A stretch of 64,000 nt of DNA from Gentiana macrophylla (GCA_026214975.1 JAOBSW010000644.1:124001-188000), one strand, 5' to 3'; numbered from the stretch's first letter, positions 1 to 11,251 are shown. A program made the numbers and translations. The notes: generated from the letters alone by a model not told the origin.

Positions 1-1560
1 AGGTCATCATGTATAAGTGATCGAATATGTACTGGGACCCCTTCCTCATGATCATAAAGCTGGTTCCCCCCTTCCAAAGCTGCTAAAGCATCTGCGACTC
101 TATTGCACTCCACGGTAGATATGGGATATTGTATAAGGCATCCTCCCTGCATTGCCCGTGATCATGGTCACAGAGAGACCGAGTGGCCAAGTACCGAGAG
201 CATCTTCGGTGGTAATACGATAGACATAAAGGAATCGCTCTCGACATCCACATGAAAGCCGTCAGGAATTTTAAGCAACCCGTAAATGAGATCTTTGATC
301 TCCGCGTCAATAACAGTCCCCTACCCAAAACCCATCTGAAAGGGCATAATACACCGTCCAAGAGAGTCGCGGAGGATACCTCCCCCATAGGCTAAACCAT
401 CGCGCACACTCCCGTCAACATTCAACTTGAATCTTCCTAGAGGCGGAGGCATCCATCGTAATTGCATACCTTGTCGCTTAGGGGTCAGTTTGATCTTAAA
501 CGGCAGAAAGAACGGAGTGTCCCTATCAGTGCCCAGTTCAGTAGACGTGACCATTCTCCGGAAAGTCAGCTGACGGAGCGCACGCTCAATGAGGATAATA
601 CTACGATTAACAGAGGGTTGAACCGACTCATGCCGGCAAAAATTCCTTTCAGACCAAATACCCCAACATATAAAAATTGGAACAATAAGCTGAATGCGGT
701 GGATATTCATAACGGAGTTCCTCCAGAAACGGAGCATCGGAACAATCCCCAAAGTCGGATTAAACTGCATTCCGAAGTGACTCATGAAGTGCTTCCAGAT
801 AGTGGCGGCAAAGTGGCAGTCGATAAAAGTGTGTCTCACCCCATCCCCATTCTGGCAAGCAAAACACTTAGGCACCAGAGTTATGCCCCGCTGTTGTAAG
901 CTGTGATCAAGGGGGAGGAGGTTATTGATAAGCCTCCAAAAAAAGAATGAAACTTTCAGGGGATGATGTTGTTCCAAATGATCGTGTAAAGAACATTAGA
1001 GGTGTGACCGGTACGCACCATGTTCCACGCGGATTTAGTTGTGAACTTGCCATTTGGACTAAGAGTCCATATAAGACGGTCGGCTGTATCACGCTGAAAG
1101 GGTACGTGGCTAATCTCTTCAACAATTTGAGGAGGGAGGTAGGTATGCAACATCTCAGTATTCCACTGCTCATTCACCCAGAACTCATTGACTCTACGAT
1201 AGACATTATTTGGCGGGTCTCCCAGCTCGATGTCAGTCCAATTGTCTCTCCAAAAATCAATATCACCTGCATTGAGTTGCCACGCAATGAACTCCTCCGC
1301 TTTATCCCTCATCTTCCAAACTCTTCGCAACATAGGTGTGGAGGCCCTAGGCTCCCGAGCAACCAGAGGAGATTGCGCACCAACATACGTATCATGGATA
1401 GCCTTGGCCCAAATACCCAATCTCGCTAATACGGATCCGAGTTTTGACAAAGAAAAGTGTCGATAACCTCAAAGAGATTTCTAACCCCCAAACCACCTTC
1501 TGCAATAGGTCTGCATAACTTATCCCATGACCGCCAATGTATATGCCGTACATCCGGTCC
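1..1560 (-). pseudogene. LINE ORF2 C-terminal part: zf-RVT-like domain and RNase H
   Basis: Continues the RT reading frame with shifts near 1560, 1450 and 960. The segment 1450-956 reads as the connection between RT and the zinc-binding domain. Segment 977-321 has the zf-RVT character (WRLINNLLPLDHSL, then a C..C cluster CFACQNGDG and H/C residues downstream). RNase H begins near 420 with LNVDGS and GGILRDSLG, and continues in shifted frames to a VESDS motif near 240 and CNRVADALAAL near 100. Those motifs match the usual RNase H order in plant LINEs. The stop of ORF2 is not in the window or is obscured by frameshifts. Confidence 0.82.
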
Positions 1561-1566
1561 ACTGTC

Positions 1567-2961
1567 CTAGAGGAATCGATTGAAAATCCGATGGAGATGA
1601 TGTATGACTTCCTTGGGAGGGACAAGCACCTGGAGAATGAAGATAGGTATGGAAGTTAACACATGTCTGACGAGAATCAAATTGCCCCCAAAAGACAGAA
1701 GCCTGTTGCCCCAATGATGTAGCCGCTTCTGAACTTTATCAATAATGTCTTGATAGTAGGCTGTACGATTGCACCCCTGGAAGAGAGGAGCACCCAAGTA
1801 TCGAAACGGCATACTTTCTCTCATAAAACCCAAAGCATTCCGAACCCAATTAATCTGAGTCGGCGAGAGGCTATGTCCGATGAAAGTGCTTTTGGTCGTG
1901 TTAATACGCTTCCCCGAGACTAACTCATAGTAATGAAAAAGGTCCTTGAGGATCCAGAGACCTTTTCTATTGCACCTGGTAAACAAAATAGTGTCATCGG
2001 CGAAGGTTAAGTAGTGCACACCTTGAACATTCGAATGATACTGCATGCCCGGATTCCTGTTCATAAACTCATTTATCAATCTACCAAAATACTCTGCTGC
2101 CAGAACGAAGAGAGCCGGCGAAAGCGGATCGCCCTGTTTGACACCCCTTGTCGCATGGAAGGGGGTAGACGGGGTGCCATTTATCAGAATACTAAACCAG
2201 TTGTTCGACAGAGTTCAAAAAATCATATCCACAAAAGGTTCTTGGAAGCCAAACATCCGAAGCATCTTTATGATGAAACCCCAGTCCATTCTATCATAAG
2301 CTTTTTCCATGTCAAGCTTGAGAAGAAGATTGGGGCTTCTGAGCTTTTTGTTAACGCTTTTACAAAGCTCCTGAGCCAGCAAGATACTATCAGTAATGCA
2401 TCTGCCCGGGACAAAGCCAGTTTGCTGCTCCGCAACAATGCTTGGAAGAAATCCGTTCAACCGAAGCGTGATGATCTTGGTGATAATTTTGGAAAAAACC
2501 GTACTAAGGCTGATAGGCTGGAACTCCCTCCATTTGTCCGCCCCTTGCTTTTTAGGCAGTAGAACTATAGTGGATGTAGAAAAATACCTCGGGAGATGAC
2601 CGCCCTGAAAAAAGTCCGTCACCGCCTCCACCACATCCTCCTTAATAATAGGCCAGCAGGTTTTGAAAAACTGAGAGGTAAAACCGTCAGGCCCCGCAGC
2701 ACTGTCGACGCTCATAGAAACTATCGAAGTGTGAATGTCTTCTGCTGATGGAATCACCATCATTACACCATTTTGTTCAGCAGTGATTTTCGGAAGGTCA
2801 AAGTCCACTACCTGCGTACCAATTCCTTCCCTCTCAGCTGTGAAAAGATTCACAAAAAAATTAGCAACGTAAACCCAAATATCATCTTGCCCGTCAATCC
2901 CATTCCCATCCTCCGTTCTGATCTTATGGATATAGTTGGAATTTCTCCAATGTTTGCACAC
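1567..2961 (-). pseudogene. LINE ORF2 reverse transcriptase domain
   Basis: One frame covers this block and is broken by a single TGA near 2215-2217. Visible RT motifs in order: GPDGFTSQFF (about 2690), LLPKK, TGFVPGRCITDSILLAQE (about 2400), LDMEKAYDRMDW (about 2300), VKQGDPLSPALF (about 2130) and the catalytic FADD box (about 1995). The FADD form of YADD is common in plant LINEs. The protein would copy LINE RNA at a nicked target (target-primed reverse transcription). All catalytic aspartates remain; only the stop and flanking shifts disable it. Confidence 0.93.
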
Positions 2962-4013
2962 AGCGTGGAAATACTTGCTGTTGGCATCCCCGGCTTCAAT
3001 CCACTTAATTGCCGCTTTCTGCTTGAGGAATCTAGTCTCAATCGCGTTGCATCTCTCATACTCCAGTATGGCTGCATCAGACCCTCTCTATTGGCATGTG
3101 AATGAGACTGCTCAAGGAGGATGGTTCTGACATTAACTTCCTCAAGAGCTCTCTTAGTATGCTCAAAAAAATCTCCAAACACCGTGTGATTCCACTCAGT
3201 TAAACGCCAAGCCAACTTCTTGAGTTTCCTGGCTAAAAGCTTCATACCATTGCCTTCTTCCTGTTCAGCCCACACAGTCTTCACAAGATCAAGAAACGAG
3301 GCATGCTCAGTCCAGACATTAACAAAACGAAATGAGGACTTCCCCATTGTTTTCCTGCCGCATAAGGTAAGGAGGGGACAATGATCAGACAGGATCCGAG
3401 GCAGATGCATAACTTTTGTTACCTCAAAACTATCCATCCAAGCTGCATTGAATAAGACCCTATCCAAACGCTGCCACATGTTCCGGTTAAACCACGTGAA
3501 CTCAGACCCTTCAAAAGGTGACTCGGTCAAGCTAGCCGACTGGATACAATCGTTGAAATCTTGCATATCATTTGCCTTTGGGGATCCGCCCCCTTTCCTC
3601 TCTTGTGCCTGGAGGATAATTTTAAAATCACCTCCCAGCATCCAAGGTCTAATGTCTGTCTGCGTACGAAACTGTATAGATTGCCACAAGGCCTGCCGAG
3701 TGAGCCTACTATGCTTAGCATAGATCCCCGAGACACAGAAATTATCCCTATTCTGATCTGTAATATCAGCTGTGCACATCTGATCACAGTCTAAATGAAG
3801 AATACAATCCACCTCTGACCACAAAAACCATATTTTCCCTCACAAGACAGATTGCGCATGGTCAAAACCCAGCTTCAGCCGAACACTAGTCATAAACTTA
3901 GACGAGCAGAGAGGTTCAATTAGGACCAAAACTTTAACCCTATTCTTTTGACAAATATTTTTAAGACAAGTTTGAGTTTCAGCATTCCCAACACCACGCA
4001 CATTCCAGTCAAA
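2850..4013 (-). pseudogene. LINE ORF2 APE-type endonuclease domain
   Basis: The domain starts near 4013 with FDWNVRGVGN, the usual L1 endonuclease N-terminus, followed by VLVLIEP with the catalytic glutamate. Further motifs are LGGDFKII (normally GDFN, so the active-site Asn reads Lys), RLDRVLFN and LSDHCPLL (SDH). An in-frame TGA lies at 3840-3842, and a frameshift near 3030-3060 separates this block from the RT frame. The enzyme nicks target DNA to prime reverse transcription. The GDFN to GDFK change would probably impair it even without the stop. Confidence 0.9.
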
Positions 4014-4025
4014 ATATTAATAGGA

Positions 4026-5617
4026 CTAAACATTGGAAGAGCGAAGATTATATGTTTGTGAAGATACCATATCATGTGTCATCGCCTTTTGGCCTCCTTT
4101 TTTCCGACCCCTTTTCTTTTTTGAAGTGCCGGTAGTTAAGGAGGAGCTGTTCTCTTCAGCATTGGGCTCCTCCTCATTGTTAGTAGAGCCATAATCCGCC
4201 CCCTCCTCTTCTGTACTAACCAAAGTATTATTGGTTTCATCTCTACCTTCTTTAGGATGTGTTTCAGCCTGAGTTTCGGTAACCAACACAGGTTTCTCTG
4301 TTGCTGAACCCGACTTGTGTTGTTGTGGATCAGCATTCGGATGGTCTAAAAAGAGACTATGCGTCTACTATAATATCAGAAGCCTTCACATGCTGATCCA
4401 AAGTATCCTTGAAACTCCTGATGTCCGGTAAGTCTATACATCGTTTCGTGTCATAACCTGCCGACCTCGGTCTATTATCCAAATATCTGTCCCTATCTTC
4501 CTTCATCATAGAAAAGTGTACGGTCTCTACAATGTCATCATCATTAAGTGCCTGTAGAAGATGAAAAGAATTGTGATTCTCGCTAAGGAAAGTGTTCGCA
4601 TCTTTGGGACTCAGTGTAGGCTTGGAAGCGGACGTAGAGGGATCATGGGAAGTATTTAAATCCACTGCTTGCGGCTTAGTGCTTTCAACATTTATGGGAT
4701 TTAAGTTCTGCTTCACTTGGTACACTTGCTGGGGCTTATTCGGGCCAGAAAGATTGGCTCCCTTCCCTTGGTTCTGCAGTGGACCCCCATTACTATTATG
4801 TTTAGGAGCCCAAGTACTATTCTGCTGACGAGGGACTTCCGGTGGATGGTTCTTTTTCCGACACAGAGCTTCATCATGTCCAATTCTTTTACAAAAGTTA
4901 CAGTACTCAGGCCAATATTATGCATTTATCTCCTGCCATTGCCCTTGGTGGACGTCCTCTCCCAACCTCACCCTAGTGCAACGAGGCTTTCTAATATCCA
5001 CTTCCACCAGGGCTCTAGCTACAGATGGACGTCTCATGTCTGTAGTAGCAGCATCCGTCTGTAACGGACTACCAAACAGTCCCCTAATTTTAGCCACATA
5101 GGTCGGGTTAAAAAACGGAAAAGGTAACCCCGGCATTTCAAACCATATAGGAACAAGAGAGCAATCTTCATTACAATGAAAGTCGAGCGTCCATTTTGAT
5201 AGGACAAAACGATGAGGACCAATGTTCCATTCCCTTCTAGTAAATAATCGATTATAATCTTCAATACAACCTGGCTGAACGAGAACATGCTTTGAGTCTA
5301 GTAAACCAACCTTACATGCAGACTTAAGATCAAGTTTGATAAAAAAACTTACGGATATCATCGATTCTAGGACGATAGTCTGGGAAGCGTGCTACCAATG
5401 CATTATCGAAGGGACGAGCCAGAACCTCAAGTTCCGTCCGAGTGACAAAGAGTGCCGGCTCTCCTTTGCACGTCCCATAGGAGCCAAAATCCGGAATGGA
5501 AGGTTGAGTAGTTGCAACAGCCATCGCATAGGTCTTAGACGCGGGTTGTTAAGCAGCGGTTGGAGCGGCCGGCCGATCGGTTGATGGAGGAGGGTCCACC
5601 CTGGCCGGCGTGGCCAT
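4026..5617 (-). pseudogene. LINE ORF1, DUF4283-like domain with CCHC zinc knuckle
   Basis: The best start is the ATG at 5617 (MATPARVDPPP), in frame with a later block from 5524. An in-frame TAA interrupts it near 5550. A frameshift falls in a run of seven T/A near 5340, after which the frame from 5361 carries the DUF4283-like core (VLVQPGCIEDYNRLFTRREW, then PGLPFPFFNP). A single TAA near 4918 precedes a zinc knuckle, CNFCKRIGHDEALC (CX2CX4HX4C), near 4850-4890. The C-terminal part is low complexity and ends in a basic stretch KKKRGRKKGG near 4090. ORF1 proteins coat LINE RNA in the RNP. At least four lesions are visible. Confidence 0.85.
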
Positions 5618-5740
5618 GTCCACCTTGGGCCACAAGCAACGAACGGAAAGGCCAAGAAACAAATCCCCTCCGACAGGGTTCGAACAACAGGAAATCAAGA
5701 AAACCAGAAGAAATTCAAATGAAGAAGAACGCCCAGGATT

Positions 5741-5836
5741 ACTCTAAGTAGACACTTATACAGAGAGTTCTAACTTATTTCAGGCTTGCTACAGCTAGTA
5801 TGGCCATCATCAAAACATAATAAAATGTTCCTAACA
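5741..5836 (-). repeat. Element A 3' LTR remnant (U3 terminal 96 bp)
   Basis: From ACTCTAAGTA to TTCCTAACA this matches the right ends of the LTRs at 46262 and 56992 almost base for base. It is bounded on the left by the LINE, so the rest of the LTR probably lies to the left of the window. It is followed by the PPT complement ATTTCCCCCTTTTT (5837-5850). Confidence 0.93.
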
Positions 5837-5850
5837 ATTTCCCCCTTTTT
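5837..5850 (-). promoter_or_regulatory. Element A polypurine tract
   Basis: On the minus strand this reads AAAAAGGGGGAAAT directly before the 3' LTR terminus TGTTAGG. It is the expected plus-strand DNA priming site for this minus-strand element. The same tract occurs beside the LTR of A2 (from 56993), and variants occur beside the LTRs of C and B. Confidence 0.9.
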
Positions 5851-5980
5851 GATGATGCCAAAACCCTCATAAGCCTGAACATAAGTAAGTCAAATTCATA
5901 ATAATTAATGTAATAGAAACTCAATAATTTTATTCATCCATTTAAAGCGATAAATTCAAAACTTATTCAAGTGTTACAAA

Positions 5981-6045
5981 CTACATTTTGCTTAATTTAG
6001 CCTTGTACCTTTTGAACTTTGTAGTCTGAACCTCTTCAATGTCTT
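5981..6045 (-). pseudogene. Element A env-like ORF, C-terminal tail severed by element C
   Basis: This short block encodes the last ~20 residues of A's extra ORF (motifs EEVQTTKFKRYKA and a final LSKM before a stop at 5981-5983). The same tail follows directly in copy A2 at 57138-57200, which shows how the two halves were joined before C inserted. The last five bases, GTCTT, are the target-site duplication also found at 22242-22246. Confidence 0.88.
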
Positions 6046-7776
6046 TGTTGGTCCCTTGGAAAGGCTTACACAAGTTTAGAGGGGGGGTGAATAAACTTGT
6101 CACCAAAACTAATCTGAATCGAAAAGTCCCAGAAGGCGAGTTTCTTCGAAACTCAAACCGATCTTCGATTTGTTCTGTCCCTTAAACTTGTGTGGAGTCA
6201 GATTAGCTCAACTGAATATAAGTTATTACTGACTTGTATTTAGTCTCGTTAACTGGCAATGGATAAAACTAGACTTTAGTGCAATAGATGTGTAAATAGA
6301 AAACTAGACCTTCTATGTATCAGTTTTGTGCTGTCTCAGTGTCTGATGTTTGCTGAGAGTTAATGCAATAAATAAAACAAACACAGATGCAAAAAGTAAA
6401 TCAACACATGATTTGTTTATGGAAGTTCCGGGTGGTGTAATCCCGTACGTCTCCCCTTCTCCTGTGGCATAGGAGGTATCACTAGAATAATGAGATAACC
6501 ATTACAAAATCCTAGCACTATGACAGTCCTTCACGACACCCTAGTTTCACTGTCTACACAAAATGAAGAAAGGTAAGATTGCTCCCTTCACTCTGCACAC
6601 TGATCTTTTGGAGGTGGAATTGCTCCTTCACCAGCTCACCACTAATACCAATACACAGTCCTCAGACTGTACCAACAGCTGTAGCAACACTGTATGAAGA
6701 AAGGTAGAATTGCTCTCTTCAAACTATGCACAGCCAACCCTTTTTCACAAAGGTTAGGTATAGAATTAATCAAGGATTAATTCAGTGAGCTGTCTGATTC
6801 TTCTGGATCTGACTTTGTAGCTCCAAGATGCCTTCTTTCCCCCTTGATGGGTTCCTTGGATCTTTCTTGAAGTCTTCAAGGCAATTTCCGTTGGCTTCCC
6901 CTTTTCTAGATATATATGATCTGATTTTATAGATCTGGATTTGGATCTTTGAATATATGCTTGTAAAGCTCTTTTTCTGATCCTCCTCTCCCTCTGCTTT
7001 AAGTGATTCTCTTGTGTATTTATAGGGGTGATGTAACGGTCACTAGCTCTTGTAGCCGTTACACTTGTCGCTTTGCCAACGCTCATGTATACGATCTTTT
7101 GTCGTATTCTCGTTTGAATTCAACAAGGCTTTAACTCGCTTTTCTACTCTTTTTCAAAACTGAGTACCTTGTATACTTAATATCTGACTTCAATTGGCTA
7201 AGTCAGAGTACACCAATCAGTTTCTTCTTACTTGGTAACTGAGAATCTTTGTCCTTAAGATTATTCAGTTATACATGATCTATAACTCAGTTTCAGGTCA
7301 CCACAGACTTGCCTGAATCCTGACTTATAGTCACGACTTAATCAGCTTCTAACTGAGTTTGCCACCTCAGATCTTCAATCCTCAATAACTGAGTCTGTGT
7401 CCCTCAGTTCTTCAGTCTTCTAGATAAGCCAACTGAGTCTGTGTCCCTCAGCGAACTTATCTTCTTCAGTTTTAGCATAACCGAGTTTGAACCTCGATTC
7501 TTCAAGTGCATATACTGATTTTCTTGTTATAACTCGTTTTCTTGTTGTAACTCAATTGCATTCGCCTAGTTCTATTCTATTACAATGCTTGTGCGAAACA
7601 ACCTATACAAGGTTCGGACTTCAGATAGAACTTATACATTTATTTCTAGACCATTTCTTGCTTCTTCTTTTATTATGAACTATAATCATAGTTACGACTT
7701 CATCATCATGGGTTGTAAGTGATTTGTCTAATTTCGTGATTTAATCATCATCAAAACATAAATAATATTTCCAACA
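6046..7776 (-). repeat. Element C 3' LTR
   Basis: Runs from TGTTGGTCCC to TTTCCAACA, about 1731 bp. On the minus strand U3 is at the right. A TATA box (CCTATAAATAC) lies at 7016-7026, upstream of which many degenerate AACTGAGT copies occur between about 7120 and 7560. A hairpin with a G/C-run loop sits at 6070-6100 near the U5 end. The matching 5' LTR is split by D; differences between the two copies concentrate at CAG/CTG sites. Confidence 0.93.
6070..6100 (-). promoter_or_regulatory. U5 hairpin with C-rich loop (element C, 3' LTR copy)
   Basis: ACAAGTTTA (6070-6078) and TAAACTTGT (6092-6100) are perfect 9-bp complements around a loop GAGGGGGGGTGAA (plus strand). On the element strand the loop reads TTCACCCCCCCTC. 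A smaller hairpin CCTT-gga-AAGG lies at 6054-6064, between it and the LTR end. The same layout recurs in all LTRs of families A, B and C with different stems. Confidence 0.85.
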
Positions 7777-7791
7777 ATTTCCCCCCTTTTT
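7777..7791 (-). promoter_or_regulatory. Element C polypurine tract
   Basis: Complement of ATTTCCCCCCTTTTT, giving an A-rich then G-rich purine tract immediately before the 3' LTR on the minus strand. Same position and composition as the A and B tracts. Confidence 0.88.
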
Positions 7792-7937
7792 GATGATGTA
7801 TCATAACCCTCCCTAAAAGCAATAATGAAAGAATGGTGCAAGAAATCATAGCGAAACATCTTAAGATAGCAAAATAGAACAGCCAAGTTTATCACAAGAT
7901 TCAAAATAGAACAGACTGAGTTAAAAACTGAATTAGA

Positions 7938-9943
7938 TTACATCTTTTCATTTTCCAGTGCCATTAAATTTTCACCAGCAAATATACTCCTTTTTTTCTC
8001 TAAAGATCTTCTTGCTTTCCCTTCTTCTTCAGTTTCACCATCTCTAGGCTTGATTTCCAGATACTCATTCAGCAGTCTGTTTCCTTCTTCATTCTCTTGG
8101 TTTTTGAACTTGATCAGAATTTCTTTGAGTTCTTCTTCCATCAATTTCTCTTCTTCTTCTGAGATAAGATTAAGTTTTTCTTTTTCCTCTTTTCTTTCTG
8201 ATTTCTTTTCAGTTTCCCCCTTTGTTTGTGTCTTCTTATCTGCCAACTTCTCAAGGAATTTGACACAGGTTAAAAGCTTCTTTCTGATATTCAATACTGC
8301 TTTAACTGCGGCTTTCTCATCATCCTCAGTTCTTGTGTCTTTAAAGTCTCCTTCTGCAATCAGCTCTTCAAACATACTGTCAACTGCTTCTTCATCAAGT
8401 TGAGTAGTTAGTAGATCAGCATCTACTTGTTTATCTTGATCTTCAATCAGTTGTCTGGCATAAACCTCTTGACCTCTTCGCCTTTTCTTCTTTATTTTGC
8501 ATCATCATCACTCTGACTTCATCTTCCCTTGTTTGAAGATAAGCGAAAGCAATCTTCAAATAACTTACGTAGGTGATGATGTTTGAGTATTTGTTCAAAC
8601 TCGAATAATGTATCTTTCCAATTAATTCATGCATGTTGAGCAGTTTATCCTGTAGATTCTCGTGATTAAACATTCAATGAATTCTTTCAGATTTTGATTT
8701 TTCGGCTTGATTTCTTGAACGAGAGATTCTCCAAATGTTGATTTGCTTGTGGATGCCTCATGAGCTTGTGATGAGCGAGTTCGAGCCAGATAGTAAAAGT
8801 GAGTATCATGAGCTGCCGCCTTTTCATACTCGTTTCACAAAATTCTGCGTCTTCCACGCCTTCTCTCTCGTGTTTCGATGTATTCCCCAAACATGGTAGT
8901 GGGAAATTCACTTCCTCCGCATTCTTCATCGCCATCTCTTGATTCTTCAATCTCTCTTCGATTTCTTCTTTCATTTCTACATCATCTTGATTTCATCTGT
9001 TTTGCTTCCTTCGTTTTCTTCACTTCCTTCCGATTCTTCATCGCCTTCATCATCACTTTCATCATCAATATTAATTGCCACTTCAGGTTTGGTTTTCTTA
9101 AATCAAGCCTGTTCCACAATCTTTTCTGTCTTCTTATAGTTCTATCATCCAGTTTTATGATCTCGCTTGAACTGGAGTCAGAAACTTCACTTTCTTCCTT
9201 GATGACTTTCCTTTTCTTTGTCCCAGTGGACACTGATTTGAGTTTTACTTTGTCTTCTGTAACTTTTGATATGGAGAAATGATCTAGTAACCTTTGCACT
9301 AGATAAGGAAATCCCTTTTTCAGTAAAAACGATTCTCCAGTATCTTCTCTTTCTTTGACTCTTTATTTCTCGTCTGAAATTTGCTTTATCAACTGATTGA
9401 GAACAAATTTGTTCCAATCAAATCTCTTTTCAAACCAAATAGCATAAATCATCTTCATTTTATCTGTTGAGAGAGTATAGAAATTTCGAGCATGGCCAAT
9501 GACGTTTCTGGTCAGAAGTATCGTCAAGAATGCAAACTCTCCTTTCTGCTGATAAATAGAGCCACTGTAATTCTTCTCCTTCTTGTTGATTGCCGTAATG
9601 TTCCAAAGCTTGTCTTTTTCTTCTTCCCAAAAATGAAAGATGGAGAGCCTCCAATTATATCTAGACGGAACACTAGGGAAAGCAATTGTTCATCAATGGT
9701 GAAGCTTTTGTCTTGAACAGTTGTTTTGAAGCTTTTTCCATTGTTGATGATTTCGGCATTTCTGTAGAAATCTCTAATGCCGTCTGGACACAAAGTAGTG
9801 ACCTTTGTATCAAACAAATTCTCCAAACCTCGAATCTTTTTAATCTTCTTTCTAATTTGAATTGAAAGAGTGGAGTTTGAGAATTTTTGACAGAAGTTGT
9901 CCATGCTGGTGGTGATTCCATCGTCTATGTTGTATCGCTCCAT
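7938..9943 (-). pseudogene. Element C extra (env-like) ORF, broken
   Basis: Starts at ATG 9943 (MERYNIDDGI) and shows the same plan as the extra ORFs of A and B: a globular N-terminal part with KSFKTTVQDKSFTIDEQLL (compare the FKTTVNGQEIEI stretch of B), then a Lys/Glu-rich low-complexity middle and a coiled-coil C-terminus (8375-7938, many KEEKEK and EEEEKLMEEEL segments) ending at a stop at 7938. It would be roughly 650 residues if unbroken. At least five frame changes are present (near 9530, 9420, 9190, 8690 and 8440). No signal peptide or membrane segment is visible. The function is unknown; the region is often labelled envelope-like or plant transposon protein in SIRE elements. Confidence 0.78.
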
Positions 9944-10478
9944 TGATTTTTGAGTTAAGGTTGCTTGAGTGCTTGATTTTGGGTGAGTAAGATTTTGTCA
10001 AGATTTTGCAATCGTTTTCAAATGAGAGTCGTGTCACAATCAATGAGATTATGTAGGGATGTACATCTACTTTTTCTCCCAGATTGACACGTGGCTTCGA
10101 GTGATTTGCCATGTCAGTCCAAACGTCAGATGATAGCTGGAAAGTTTTTACTTCTTTTGACCAATATGTCCTTCATCAGCCTTTGCCTTCTCAGTTTCAA
10201 ATATACATCAGTTTTCTGAGGATTTTGTAAAGTGAACTGACTTTTCCTGCAAAACAGTTTAAGTTTTCTTTGGTACCCATATAATTTTGGGTCCGATTGA
10301 GTTAGTTACTGAAATATTACTTTGGTTTCTTTGTTGAGAGAATTAAACCTTCTCAACTCTTTCTCGGATAAACCATTGCGCTCAATCTTAGTTGATTTCA
10401 CAAGGATTCTTTTAGATTTAACATTTTTAGTTTCCTTGTGTAATCCACTAAATCTTCCAGTATCTTGATTTCTAGAGT
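9944..10478. other. Element C non-coding spacer upstream of env-like ORF
   Basis: No convincing coding frame. A weak TATA-like TACATAA on the minus strand (10049-10055) lies 112 nt before the ATG at 9943, at nearly the distance where A and B have clear TATA boxes. The rest is AT-rich and resembles the pol-to-env spacers of A and B only in length and position. Confidence 0.5.
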
Positions 10479-10898
10479 TTATACTTTTTGAAGTCTCAAG
10501 ACTGGGTAGGGGTGTGGAATTATCATTGCTTTTGTCAGATCTGCAAGAATTAATCTTTCAGCTAGATTTGACACTTCAGTTTCAAGAAACTCATTCCAAT
10601 CTTTTGCTCTGTCAAGTTCTTTATCTTTTAATTTTAGTTCCAACGTAAGTTTTTCAGTTAACTTGACAAGATCAGAGTTTTTCAGACTGAGTTCAGCAAA
10701 TGATAATCGATTTGAAGAATGTACCTTTCCTTGATGATTTGATGCAGTTTTAGGATTCGAATGTACACTCTTTTGTTGCTGTGATGAATATTCAATATCA
10801 ACAACCACTTGTAACTCCTTTCCTGCTTCTTTTGAGAGGTCTCTTAGTGATGGAACTCCTCTGGATTTGTTAATATGAATATTGAAGTTTGTCTCCAC
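10479..10898 (-). CDS. Small coiled-coil ORF in element C, possible gag tail
   Basis: A 139-residue ORF starting METNFNIHINKSRGV. Residues ~70-125 are rich in heptad leucines and charge (LVKLTEKLTLELKLKDKELD), predicting a coiled coil. It lies where the C-terminal part of gag would be if the whole of pol and most of gag had been deleted, and SIRE gag tails (for example A near 43330) also contain such Leu/Lys/Glu stretches. I cannot show homology directly, so gag origin is inference. No zinc knuckle is present. Confidence 0.45.
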   Translation of the reverse strand: METNFNIHINKSRGVPSLRDLSKEAGKELQVVVDIEYSSQQQKSVHSNPKTASNHQGKVHSSNRLSFAELSLKNSDLVKLTEKLTLELKLKDKELDRAKDWNEFLETEVSNLAERLILADLTKAMIIPHPYPVLRLQKV

Positions 10899-11131
10899 AT
10901 CATCACTGAGTTGAGGTTACGAATTTGTATATAAATCGTCAGATCTTGAACCTTTCGATCATTTGATCACGAAAATTAGATATATTATGCAAGCAATTAG
11001 TTAGGGGTGAATAAGCCAACTTCTAGCTCTAGATATAGACATTGAAACTAAGTGAATCGATCTGAGTGAAGGTCTTCAACAACTGGTTTAAAAGGTATTC
11101 TTGGATCTTCTTTCAAATGAAAGAAGCTGCT

Positions 11132-11154
11132 CCGATACCAATTGTTGGTATCGG
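11132..11154. repeat. Second PBS-like site forming an inverted repeat
   Basis: CCGATACCA (11132-11140) and TGGTATCGG (11146-11154) are perfect complements with a 5-nt loop ATTGT. The left arm plus flanking GCT repeats the PBS complement found at 11238-11249, and the following ATTGTTGG matches the LTR edge. It therefore looks like a duplicated PBS/LTR-edge fragment with an added inverted PBS copy. Confidence 0.75.
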
Positions 11155-11237
11155 AAATAATCGATGGCCGATTACTTCAAAATAGACAAAGCGACATGGA
11201 TCAGAGTAGTGGATCTCTTCAAAAGCAGGAAGCCTTT

Positions 11238-11249
11238 GCTCCGATACCA
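11238..11249 (-). promoter_or_regulatory. Element C primer binding site (initiator Met-tRNA type)
   Basis: The minus strand reads TGGTATCGGAGC two bases from the end of the 5' LTR. It is the usual copia primer site complementary to the 3' end of initiator methionyl tRNA, with a G in place of the more common A, as also in B. Confidence 0.9.
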
Positions 11250-11251
11250 AT

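Larger units (their letters stand above)
1..5740 (-). mobile_element. L1-type LINE retrotransposon, 3' end outside window
   Basis: On the minus strand the order is ORF1 (nucleic-acid binding, from 5617 to 4026), then ORF2 with endonuclease, reverse transcriptase, zinc-binding RT-associated domain and RNase H, reading off the left edge. RNase H at the ORF2 C-terminus is typical of plant L1 elements. The 5' end abuts sequence matching the last 96 bp of an A-family LTR, which begins at 5741, so the LINE most simply inserted into that LTR. The poly(A) tail and target-site duplication lie beyond position 1. Both ORFs carry several stops or frameshifts, so the copy is dead as written. Confidence 0.93.

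Noticed and set aside
11236..11251. tRNA-like matches at the LTR edges
   Set aside because: These are primer binding sites of 12-13 bp, not tRNA genes; no cloverleaf sequence surrounds them.
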